Part shown: positions 20,773 to 27,521 of the stretch, piece by piece
Numbering within the stretch: position 1 is the first letter of the stretch
Layout of the letters: the number at the start of each line of letters is the position of its first letter
DNA from: an uncultured Rubrobacteraceae bacterium
GTDB lineage: Bacteria; Actinomycetota; Rubrobacteria; Rubrobacterales; Rubrobacteraceae
DNA length: 64,000 nucleotides
NCBI GenBank assembly: GCA_902806065.1
Contig: CADCVE010000054.1
Coordinates: 26,503-90,502, forward strand
Reading direction: 5' to 3'
Made by a program: the position numbers and the translations under genes
Notes under the pieces: generated by a model
Seen by the model: the letters and a program-made list of their open reading frames with translations, nothing else
Databases searched by the model: none
Told to the model about the DNA's origin: nothing

Positions 20773-22094
20773 CGTCTCTACCAGTCGTGGCGATAGTGGG
20801 GGCGCCTAACGTCGGGAAGAGTACGTTTGTAAACCGGGTCCTCGGACGGCGGCAGGCGGTGGTCGCCGATGAGCCAGGCACGACGCGCGACCGGTCGTAT
20901 AACCGCGCTGAGTGGAGCGGGCGGGAGTTCATGCTGGTGGATACCGGTGGGATGGAGCCAACTGCCAGGGGTGGATTGGAGGCGCTGGTCACCTTGCAGG
21001 CGCGGGTCGCGGTCGAGGAGGCCGACGCTATCATACATATCGCTGATGCGCGTCTCGGGATAACCGAAGCAGACGCCGCGATAGCAAGGGAGCTACGCCG
21101 CGGAGACAAGAAGGTCGTGCTCGCCGCCAACAAGCTGGACAACCCGGTTGATGACTCTGGACGCTACCTCTTCTACTCACTTGGGGAGGGTGAGCCGTAT
21201 GCTATCAGCGCGAGTCACGGGCTCGGGATGGGGGACCTGCTGGACGCCATCGTTTCGCTGCTGCCGGAGGCCGAGCCGGCCGAAGAGAGCCAACTGCCCC
21301 GCGTCGCGGTAATCGGACGTCCAAACGTAGGCAAGAGTACGCTGCTAAACCGCCTGCTCGGCTCTGAGAGATCGGTCGTCTCCGAAGTCGCGGGCACCAC
21401 CACCGATGCCGTGGCGCACGAGATCGAGGTCGTCCCGGGTCGCGGCGCTCCGGATGCTGGCGTAACGCCGGAGCGTTTCGTACTGCTGGATACGGCCGGG
21501 GTAAACAGAGGCGCGCGGCGTGCGGATGGTGTGCCATACTACTCTACGCTCAAGACGGATGGTGCGATCCGGCGCGCGGACGTCTCACTTCTTCTGGTAG
21601 ATGCCGTCGATGGGCTCTTCGGTGAGGATCTCCGGCTGGCGCGCCGCGTAGAGGAAGCGGGGCGGGCGTGTGGCGTCCTGATCAACAAACGCGACCTCGT
21701 CCCGCCTGAGCGGCTGCAAGAGATCGAAGATACCCTGACCTCCCGAATGACGGACCTCAGGCCCCCCGCCCTCCCTATCTCCGCTCTTACAGGCGCGGGC
21801 GTGGAGGGTGTCATGCCGCTCGCGGCACGCCTGTATTCGTCCTACAATATGAGGGTGAGCACACACGAGATCGCAGAGTTCATCAACGCCCTCGTCGAGA
21901 GAAGCGCCCCGCCAAGGGGCGTGAAAATACGCTTCTCCACCCAGACCGGCACGGCTCCTCCCCGCTTCACCCTCTTCGCCAACCGTCCCAAGGACGTCCC
22001 CGACGGATACCTGCGCTATGTAGAGAACTCCCTGCGCCAACGCTATAACCTGTACGGCGTTAGCGTGCGCATCAGGCTCAAGAGCAGCCGTTGA
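20769..22094 (+). CDS. der: ribosome biogenesis GTPase Der (EngA)
   Basis: 441 aa with two tandem GTPase domains: G1 motifs GAPNVGKST (near residue 10) and GRPNVGKST (near 180), G3 DTGGME and DTAGVN, G4 NKLD and NKRD. A C-terminal KH-like domain follows (SAPPRGVKIRFSTQTGTAPPRFTLF). Needed for 50S maturation. The ATG overlaps the plsC stop as ATGA. Confidence 0.95.
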   Translation: MTSLPVVAIVGAPNVGKSTFVNRVLGRRQAVVADEPGTTRDRSYNRAEWSGREFMLVDTGGMEPTARGGLEALVTLQARVAVEEADAIIHIADARLGITEADAAIARELRRGDKKVVLAANKLDNPVDDSGRYLFYSLGEGEPYAISASHGLGMGDLLDAIVSLLPEAEPAEESQLPRVAVIGRPNVGKSTLLNRLLGSERSVVSEVAGTTTDAVAHEIEVVPGRGAPDAGVTPERFVLLDTAGVNRGARRADGVPYYSTLKTDGAIRRADVSLLLVDAVDGLFGEDLRLARRVEEAGRACGVLINKRDLVPPERLQEIEDTLTSRMTDLRPPALPISALTGAGVEGVMPLAARLYSSYNMRVSTHEIAEFINALVERSAPPRGVKIRFSTQTGTAPPRFTLFANRPKDVPDGYLRYVENSLRQRYNLYGVSVRIRLKSSR

Positions 22095-22589
22095 GAGGAC
22101 CGCATAAACCTCTCTACGGCAAAGCCTGATCAGTAAGCTCTGAGAATCCTCTTCGCGACCAGCGCGAAGAGCGGTGTTTTGGGGAGAATATTCCCGCCGC
22201 GATGGTCTTTGTGGATGCACTAGCCGTATGATGGCTTCTCGCTTTTTTTGGAGAGTGACGCTTTTCGGGTTAAGATACGAGTCGATAAGGGGGGCAAGGT
22301 GACGGTACCGTCTTGAATGGTGCCGGACGCGGTTGTTGTTTACAACGCGAGGGGCTGTGGGAGAGGTAGTGTTTTGTGCGTGGTTCCGGGGCGCTCGCTT
22401 GTGACGGGCGCCTTGGATGTTGGGCAGATAGAGGGACGTTTTCGGGGTTGCTCGGGGTACGGGAGCTGAAGACGATGATCAAATCGGGGCTCCGGCTTTG
22501 GATACAGATCTGCTTCGACGACTCCACCTACGGCTCTGTAAGGCGTCTAAGACTGTACTTCAGGTTCAGGGGAGGGTATACTTCAGCGT
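22095..22589. other. intergenic region between der and rsiG
   Basis: 495 bp. It holds a hairpin terminator after der (22149-22180) and a TATACT -10-like hexamer at 22577-22582 just before rsiG. A 74-codon + strand ORF (22376-22600) has mediocre codon bias and overlaps rsiG; I do not call it. Confidence 0.45.
22149..22180 (+). terminator. intrinsic terminator after der
   Basis: Perfect 9-bp stem CTCTTCGCG / CGCGAAGAG with a 5-nt ACCAG loop (22149-22171), followed by CGGTGTTTT. A good rho-independent candidate closing the scpA-to-der operon. Confidence 0.6.
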
Positions 22590-22590
22590 A
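22577..22590 (+). promoter_or_regulatory. -10 element implying a leaderless rsiG transcript
   Basis: TATACT at 22577-22582 lies 7 nt before the rsiG ATG at 22590, so transcription starting the usual 6-8 nt downstream would begin at the start codon. No good -35 is seen 16-18 nt upstream. Leaderless mRNAs are common in actinobacteria. Confidence 0.4.
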
Positions 22591-22937
22591 TGACGGATGA
22601 GAATATTTTTAGAGGCGCTGGAGGGCGTGAGGATGAGATGTATGAGTGGGAGGGGGAGCCGGATCTCACGTCCATCTCCGAGGATGAGTTGAGGGTTCGT
22701 CTACGGGAGCTCGCCGTGGAGGAGCGCGAAATCAGCTATCGTAGGCGCGTTATACAGGGCAGAATAGACCTCATAAGGTCTGAGCTCGTTCGGCGTGGTG
22801 GCGTTGCGCTCTCCCCCGAGGAGTTGGTTCGTGTACTCCTTGGTGACGAGAGACAAGCTCGAGGCCATCATGAGACCCGGTATGAGGACCAGGAGGGGCC
22901 TAATTCCGGGCCTTCCAGGCGGGAGGAGGGTAGTTGA
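22590..22937 (+). CDS. rsiG: RsiG-like c-di-GMP-dependent anti-sigma factor, single-motif type
   Basis: 115 aa, one long predicted coiled-coil helix (residues ~32-70). It contains one exact E(X)3S(X)2R(X)3Q(X)3D motif: E45, S49, R52, Q56, D60. This is the c-di-GMP signature of RsiG, which in Streptomyces (two motifs) holds the sigma factor WhiG when c-di-GMP is bound. Single-motif RsiG proteins of basal actinobacteria such as Rubrobacter radiotolerans are known to homodimerise to make the site. The cognate whiG lies at 61.8-62.7 kb. A garA-like gene follows directly. Confidence 0.85.
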   Translation: MTDENIFRGAGGREDEMYEWEGEPDLTSISEDELRVRLRELAVEEREISYRRRVIQGRIDLIRSELVRRGGVALSPEELVRVLLGDERQARGHHETRYEDQEGPNSGPSRREEGS

Positions 22938-23407
22938 GCAACTGCCCCGAGTGTGGCGCCGAAGTTACCCCGCAGATGAAGTTCTGCGCGGAGTGCGGGA
23001 TACGGTTGGTCCACGCGCAATCTACCGTCTCCTACGCGCCAAGCTTCGAGGAAGACGACAACGGTGCGACAGGCACTGGGCGTGACAATGCTCCCGAGGG
23101 AGCGGCGCTCATTGAACTAGATCAGGTCGAGGGCACGGCAGGCAGAAGGATGCACGATATCGGTGATGAGATGGTGACTGTCGGGCGCAGCCCCGAGAGC
23201 GCCATCTTCCTCGATGACGTGACGGTCAGCAGGCAGCACGCGGAGGTATTCCGGCGGGAGCGCCCCGAAGAGAAGGGGTTCAGGATCCGGGACGCCGGTT
23301 CACTAAACGGCACCTATGTAAACCGGGTGCGTGTAGACTCCGTGGACCTCAGAAACGGCGACGAGATACAGATAGGCAAATATCGCTTCAAGTTCGTATA
23401 CACCTGA
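22934..23407 (+). CDS. FHA-domain protein with N-terminal zinc ribbon (GarA/OdhI-like)
   Basis: 157 aa. A zinc ribbon C-x2-C-x10-C-x2-C at residues 4-21 is followed by a linker with Thr/Ser (STVSYAPSF) and an FHA domain (~residues 60-155) with VGRSPESAIFLDDVTVSRQHAE and GSLNGTYVN. The FHA region closely resembles GarA/OdhI, which bind and inhibit 2-oxoglutarate-metabolising enzymes unless phosphorylated by a Ser/Thr kinase. TTG start overlaps the rsiG stop. It is followed by a MerR gene, as garA is in mycobacteria. The N-terminal ribbon replaces the usual phospho-Thr tail, so regulation may differ. Confidence 0.85.
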   Translation: MSNCPECGAEVTPQMKFCAECGIRLVHAQSTVSYAPSFEEDDNGATGTGRDNAPEGAALIELDQVEGTAGRRMHDIGDEMVTVGRSPESAIFLDDVTVSRQHAEVFRRERPEEKGFRIRDAGSLNGTYVNRVRVDSVDLRNGDEIQIGKYRFKFVYT

Positions 23408-23456
23408 AATAAAGTACATGTGGGAGAGATGCAAGCGAGGATGGGAGTAGAACGGT

Positions 23457-24131
23457 TTGGATATGACGGAGAACGGCGGCCAGAAAGACCATTACACTAT
23501 AGGAGAGGTCGTGGCTCGGCTACGCAAGGAGTTCCCAACCCTTAGTGTAAGCAAGGTACGTTACCTGGAGCGCCGGCGCTTGATAACCTTGACCCGTACC
23601 CGCGGTGGGTACCGCCTTTTCTCCCCCAAAGACGTGGAGATGCTTCACTACATCCTGACCCTTCAAGACAAGGAATACCTCCCTCTCAAGGTCATAAAGA
23701 AGCGCATCGAGGGCGGAATGCCCGTCGCGGCAGGCGATACGGGTGGGGGCCTCTCAAGAGTCCTCGAGAACAGGACTTACACCAAGGAAGAGCTCGCCGA
23801 CGCTATAGAAACCGAGACGCGCTTCGTCGAGGAGCTCGGCGCTGTTGGCGTCATAGGACGCGGTGGAGAGTTGACTCAGAGGGACGTCGAGATAGCGCGC
23901 ATGGCCCTCGAGATGGCCAAGTACTCCATCCAACCCCGCCACCTGCGCGGCATCATGGCCGCCGTCGAGCGCGAAGCCGCTATGTTCAAGCAGATCCTCA
24001 ACCCTGAGCTCCGCAGCGGCGACGAGCAACGCGTCCAGGATGCCGTCAACAAAGCTCGCCACCTCGCCGCCGTAGACTCCAAGCTCAAAGAGCTCATCAT
24101 GGACAACGTCATAGACGGCTTCGCCTCGTGA
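23457..24131 (+). CDS. MerR-family transcriptional regulator
   Basis: 224 aa. N-terminal winged HTH with YTIGEVVARLRKEFPTLSVSKVRYLERRRLI and a second helix block TRTRGGYRLFSPKDVEMLHYI. The C-terminal ~120 residues are helical with no metal-binding cysteines, like the Rv1828-type regulators next to garA. TTG 23457 or ATG 23463 may start it. It overlaps apt by 4 bp (GTGA). Confidence 0.85.
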   Translation: MDMTENGGQKDHYTIGEVVARLRKEFPTLSVSKVRYLERRRLITLTRTRGGYRLFSPKDVEMLHYILTLQDKEYLPLKVIKKRIEGGMPVAAGDTGGGLSRVLENRTYTKEELADAIETETRFVEELGAVGVIGRGGELTQRDVEIARMALEMAKYSIQPRHLRGIMAAVEREAAMFKQILNPELRSGDEQRVQDAVNKARHLAAVDSKLKELIMDNVIDGFAS

Positions 24132-24682
24132 CGGCTCCTAGCCCAAGTGAGCCCTCGCCCGAGGAGACGATAGCGCGCTACATCCGGGAAGTCCCCGACT
24201 TCCCGCAGCCAGGCATCTCCTTCAAAGACATAACCCCCCTTATTGAGAATGGTCCCGCCTTCCACACTGCCGTGGACGAAATGGCCCGTGCCATCAACGG
24301 TATAGACTACTCGCTTATCTTATCCGCCGAGGCCCGCGGCTTTGTCTTTGGAACGGCCCTCGCATACCGCGCCCGCAAAGGACTCATCCTCGCCCGCAAG
24401 CCGAACAAGCTCCCGCGCCAGACCATCTCCGCCGCCTACGAACTCGAGTATGGTCAGAACACCCTGGAAATCCACAGTGACGCAGTCACCAAAGGAGTCC
24501 GTGTCCTCGTCGTAGACGATCTGCTCGCCACCGGTGGCACCGCCCGTGCGATGTGCCAGCTCGTCGAAAACGCCGGCGGCATAGTGGCAGGTGTCGCCTT
24601 TCTGCTAGAGCTTCAATTCCTCAACGGCCGCAAGCGTCTCGCCCCATATCCTGTCACCTCCCTTATCTCCTACAAAGACTGA
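24128..24682 (+). CDS. apt: adenine phosphoribosyltransferase
   Basis: Purine salvage: adenine plus PRPP to AMP. 184 aa. Family start IREVPDFPQPGISFKDITPL, the SAEARGFVFG segment (usually GIEARGF), and the PRPP loop VLVVDDLLATGGTA. GTG start overlaps the MerR stop. C-rich codon use throughout. A tyrosine recombinase gene follows 11 bp later. Confidence 0.93.
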   Translation: MTAPSPSEPSPEETIARYIREVPDFPQPGISFKDITPLIENGPAFHTAVDEMARAINGIDYSLILSAEARGFVFGTALAYRARKGLILARKPNKLPRQTISAAYELEYGQNTLEIHSDAVTKGVRVLVVDDLLATGGTARAMCQLVENAGGIVAGVAFLLELQFLNGRKRLAPYPVTSLISYKD

Positions 24683-24693
24683 GCACCCGGCCA

Positions 24694-25680
24694 ATGAACC
24701 AGGCGGACCATACCCTCCCGGCCATCCAAGAACACCACTCCACAATAGAGCCACCGGCCCTACAACAACCCGAGATACAACGCCTCATCGACGTATACCT
24801 GCGCACCCTCACCAGCCCCCAAACTACAAGAACCTATAATACCGAAATACGCATGTTCGTATCATTTGCTTTTGACGCAAATGGGGGATTAGGGCGTTCT
24901 TCGCTAGCGGAGTTAACGGTGGAGGATATCTCCTTGTACAGGGAGCACTTGTTGAAGGCGTATGCGCAGGCGACGGTAGCCAAAAAGCTGGCAACGCTTC
25001 GCAGGTTTCTGACTTTCGCATACATGGGTGGCGCGGCTAGTATCAATCCGGAAGCGCTACGATTCTTCGCCAAGAGCCCAAAAGTAACCCAGGATCCCTC
25101 CTACAACGTGCTCACGGAAGAGGAACTGGGGCGCATGCTCGTGGCGGCGCGCGCAGCGAACCACCGGGACTACGTACTATTGGCAGTGTTAGCTGGCGCG
25201 GGACTCAGGGAGGCGGAGGTGGTGGGGCTGAAGATCGGGGACTTCCAGGATTCGGGAGAAGGTCAGGTGCTCCTGCGCATTATGGGTAAGGGCGCCAAGA
25301 TCCGCTCGGTCCCTATCTCCCCGGAGCTGTGGCAGCTCGTCCAGCGCCACGTCCTTCTTACCGGACGCAGTCTCGTCTCCCACTCGGACGCCCGCAAGCC
25401 CCTGCTATTCTCTCGAGAAGGGGGAGGAAACAAACCCCTGACTACGCGCTCCGTTCGATACATCGTCAAAAAGTACGCAAACGCCGCTAGGATAACCAAG
25501 GCCATATCTCCACACTCCATACGCCACACGGTCGGTACTAACATGGCCGTAAACCAGGCTCCACTCCTGATCATCCAACAATTCCTCGGCCACTCCGACC
25601 CCAAAACCACTATGCGTTATATTAGACGCGCAGAGCAACTCGCTAACAAAGCGTATACGTATAATACGCTTCCGCTGTAA
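24694..25680 (+). CDS. tyrosine recombinase (XerC/D-like)
   Basis: The ORF track extends to 24553 inside apt; ATG 24694 gives 328 aa. The N-terminal SAM-like domain is at residues ~30-115. The catalytic domain has Arg in GAGLREAEVVGL, Lys in GKGAKIRSVP, HxxR in SPHSIRHTVGT, His in LGHSDPKTTMRY and the Tyr in that last motif, so all residues are present. It may be the chromosomal dimer recombinase XerD or a relative; no partner gene or att site is seen. Composition flips from C-rich (C40/G13 per 100 nt) to G-rich (G38/C18) at CCTATAATACC about 140 bp into the gene. Confidence 0.85.
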   Translation: MNQADHTLPAIQEHHSTIEPPALQQPEIQRLIDVYLRTLTSPQTTRTYNTEIRMFVSFAFDANGGLGRSSLAELTVEDISLYREHLLKAYAQATVAKKLATLRRFLTFAYMGGAASINPEALRFFAKSPKVTQDPSYNVLTEEELGRMLVAARAANHRDYVLLAVLAGAGLREAEVVGLKIGDFQDSGEGQVLLRIMGKGAKIRSVPISPELWQLVQRHVLLTGRSLVSHSDARKPLLFSREGGGNKPLTTRSVRYIVKKYANAARITKAISPHSIRHTVGTNMAVNQAPLLIIQQFLGHSDPKTTMRYIRRAEQLANKAYTYNTLPL

Positions 25681-25712
25681 AGCTAGTTATAGGGGTGGTA
25701 GAGCTTACGAAG

Positions 25713-26177
25713 TTACGAAGGGTAGCAGGCTGTGTCTTTCTGAAGCGGGTACTCTTTCGGGCAGGCACCAGTTGGCATCAGGGGCACAGGGCCGTCCTCC
25801 GGACCGCCGGCTTCAAGCAGATCGTCTCCCTGGCTTGTTCTGCCAAAGAAGTCGCCTTCGTCGCAAGCCGTACTGTTAAAGTCTGGGTCAAGAGCGTCGC
25901 CGAAGAGGATCTGGTCCAGTTCAAAGACTTCCTGTGCCTGCTGCTTATTATCGAAGTCTGAGCACTGTACATCCCCGTAGCGGTCGAGGAGTTGCTGAAT
26001 CTGCTGATCTACATCCGCGGAAGACTGCGCCGTAGCACGAAAGCCAGATAAGATACCCGCTTTCTCAGCGATGTTCTCTCCCTCCCAAACAAGCCTTGCC
26101 CCTAGAAGGAAGAGCACGATAATTCCTACCAGTACGCAGTAAGTTGACGCCTTAAAGGCTACCTGCCCAGACCGCAC
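25713..26177 (-). CDS. membrane-anchored protein with Excalibur-like domain and shared C-terminal motif
   Basis: 154 aa from GTG 26177, behind AAGGAGGG. One N-terminal transmembrane segment (residues ~10-30, YCVLVGIIVLFLLGARLV). Residues ~70-110 resemble an Excalibur calcium-binding domain: CSDFDNKQQAQEVF, then DPDFNSTACDEG. The tail LLEAGGPEDGPVPLMPTGAC plus CPKEYPLQK...CY matches the tail of the upstream gene. Likely a surface protein of unknown function. It forms a two-gene operon with 26216-26674, and its end is convergent with the recombinase gene. Confidence 0.7.
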   Translation of the reverse strand: MRSGQVAFKASTYCVLVGIIVLFLLGARLVWEGENIAEKAGILSGFRATAQSSADVDQQIQQLLDRYGDVQCSDFDNKQQAQEVFELDQILFGDALDPDFNSTACDEGDFFGRTSQGDDLLEAGGPEDGPVPLMPTGACPKEYPLQKDTACYPS

Positions 26178-26215
26178 AAACCCTCCTTGTAAGCGCTACA
26201 AACTCTTGATCGCGA

Positions 26216-26674
26216 CTAGTATCCCTCGACGTAGCAGCCATCACTCTTCTCCACCGGGAACTCCTCGGGACAACCACCACCCGGCATCGTAGGCAAGGGA
26301 CCAGCCGAAGGACCGCCAGCTTCCATCAGCGTACCCGGATTAGGTGCCGGAGGCGGAGGAGGAGGAGGAGGAGGTGGTGGTGGTGGTGGCGTCTTTGGCG
26401 CTCCTGGAGGGGTTGGTGGTGGTGTCTTCGGTGTGCCCGGGGGTGTGGCAGAAGGGCTCTTCTCTGCTTCTTTAGGCTGGTTGGTGGATGGCGGTGAAGA
26501 ACCCGGCTTGGGTTGAGCTCCGCCATTGTACTGTTGAGCGGCTGCGTTCTTTGTGGAATCAGCCTGAAATCCGGCCTGCCCGCCCGAGAAGACAGCGCCC
26601 AATACTGCCAAACCACAAACCGCTACAAACCCCAAAATCGCCGCTTTTGCCGGTAAACCTACTCCGCGCAACAC
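26216..26674 (-). CDS. membrane-anchored proline-rich protein with shared C-terminal motif
   Basis: 152 aa from TTG 26674, behind GGGGGG. Transmembrane or signal segment at residues ~8-30 (KAAILGFVAVCGLAVLGAVF), then a Ser/Thr/Pro-rich stalk with a run of 14 prolines, then the tail LMEAGGPSAGPLPTMPGGGC plus CPEEFPVEKSDGCY. The polyproline run is encoded by a GGN (GGA/GGT) repeat on the + strand and would require EF-P for translation. Probably wall-spanning or exported; function unknown. Its own promoter is at 26710-26739. Confidence 0.7.
   Translation of the reverse strand: MLRGVGLPAKAAILGFVAVCGLAVLGAVFSGGQAGFQADSTKNAAAQQYNGGAQPKPGSSPPSTNQPKEAEKSPSATPPGTPKTPPPTPPGAPKTPPPPPPPPPPPPPPAPNPGTLMEAGGPSAGPLPTMPGGGCPEEFPVEKSDGCYVEGY
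26349..26390. repeat. (GGN)14 trinucleotide tract
   Basis: + strand reads GGA GGC then runs of GGA and GGT repeats, encoding 14 consecutive prolines on the - strand. In-frame slippage would change stalk length. Confidence 0.85.
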
Positions 26675-26709
26675 AAAACCCCCCGCAAATCTTCGCCATG
26701 TTAAGGTTT

Positions 26710-26739
26710 ATTATAGCCAGATTTGCAAGCTCGGGTCAA
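26710..26739 (-). promoter_or_regulatory. sigma-A-type promoter of the proline-rich/Excalibur operon
   Basis: On the reverse strand TTGACC (-35, 26734-26739), an 18-bp spacer and TATAAT (-10, 26710-26715). Predicted start near 26703, about 29 nt before TTG 26674. One of the best promoter matches in the window. Confidence 0.75.
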
Positions 26740-26908
26740 AGGTAGGCTCGGCAACACCTGACCCACAACCACAAACCGTCAGCTTCGAATCCAAACCGCG
26801 CAATAGATACTGAGCTTCACTCATATGTCTCAATATTACGCCTCACAGGTTATCAGAGAAAACAGAGAAAAAGCGAGAGCGTGAAATGATGAAGGTCACA
26901 CGCTATAG

Positions 26909-26943
26909 ATCATACTTTTGGTCGGCGACGATCCTACTTTTGG
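26909..26943 (+). repeat. 13-bp direct repeats upstream of the Trp-rich peptide gene
   Basis: ATCATACTTTTGG (26909-26921) and ATCCTACTTTTGG (26931-26943) differ at one base and start 22 bp apart, two helical turns. They lie about 90 bp upstream of the peptide ATG. The layout fits a dimeric activator such as a response regulator; no regulator is identified. Confidence 0.5.
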
Positions 26944-27033
26944 GGGATGCGGCCCTGTGATGAACATGTTTTTGTTATGAAAGATGCAAAAGCGATCAAG
27001 GGGGAGGTCGCCGAAGGAAGGGAGGCGGTCTCT

Positions 27034-27261
27034 ATGAGACGCGTCAAGATCATTCTGGCGGTGCTGGCGATGATGATGGTGATGGTAGCGAGCGCCGCTC
27101 CCGCCATGGCCCGCCACAACAACGACGGCTGGTGGGACGACTGCGATTGGATCTTCAACCCGTGGTGGGGTTGGTTCGTCGTTTGCCAGGTCGATGATGA
27201 CTGGTGGGACAATGACAACCACCGGCATGGCAACGACTGGGAGTGGAACAACTGGTGGTAG
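27034..27261 (+). CDS. small secreted Trp/Asp/Asn-rich peptide
   Basis: 75 aa from ATG 27034, 9 nt behind GGGAGG; the ORF-track start at 26947 adds 29 unlikely residues. A clear signal peptide (MRRVKIILAVLAMMMVMVAS, cleavage after APAMA) leaves a mature peptide of about 49 aa with 12 tryptophans, many in WW pairs, many Asp/Asn/His and two cysteines. No family recognised. It could be a surface-active, metal-binding or envelope peptide; nothing adjacent suggests maturation or immunity genes. Flanked by direct repeats upstream and a terminator downstream, so it is an independent unit. Confidence 0.7.
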   Translation: MRRVKIILAVLAMMMVMVASAAPAMARHNNDGWWDDCDWIFNPWWGWFVVCQVDDDWWDNDNHRHGNDWEWNNWW

Positions 27262-27295
27262 GTAGCTTCCGTAGGCTCGGTGAGTAACACAAATC

Positions 27296-27319
27296 GGGGT
27301 AGGTCCAATAGCCTACCCC
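27296..27319 (+). terminator. terminator of the Trp-rich peptide gene
   Basis: Perfect 8-bp stem GGGGTAGG / CCTACCCC with an 8-nt loop, 34 bp after the stop, followed by a pyrimidine-rich AATCTCTCTTTC. Confidence 0.6.
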
Positions 27320-27330
27320 AATCTCTCTTT

Positions 27331-27362
27331 CAGTTTCCGAGAATTGTACTTATCGGAAACTG
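27331..27362. repeat. 10-bp inverted repeat downstream of the Trp-rich peptide gene
   Basis: CAGTTTCCGA and TCGGAAACTG, perfect arms with a 12-bp spacer, 11 bp beyond the first hairpin. Possibly a second bidirectional terminator serving the leftward ribD-like operon, or a protein site. Confidence 0.5.
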
Positions 27363-27521
27363 AATATCGAGTTTGGTGGAATGAGGCTTTACGAGAGTAA
27401 TGTCTCAGGGAGTCATCTACACAGCCTTTCGAGGTCTCTGTAGGGAAAGCCACCGTTCTGCTCCTGAGCAGCTTTGCAGGGCAGTGCCGTTCGGGCTTTG
27501 TTATCACGGCGGTCAGCATGG

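Larger units (their letters stand above)
26675..27033. other. divergent intergenic region
   Basis: 359 bp between the proline-rich protein gene and the Trp-rich peptide gene. It contains the promoter at 26710-26739 (- strand) and a direct repeat at 26909-26943. The remainder is AT-richer than the surroundings and shows no gene. Confidence 0.5.

Noticed and set aside
22376-22600. 74-codon ORF before rsiG
   Set aside because: Mediocre codon bias, no recognisable sequence, overlaps rsiG.
24694-25680. Integrase of a mobile element
   Set aside because: No att repeats, tRNA target, excision or transposase genes nearby; it is joined to apt in a housekeeping context, so a Xer-like role is more likely.
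26349-26390. CRISPR or regulatory repeat array
   Set aside because: It is a trinucleotide repeat encoding polyproline within a coding frame.
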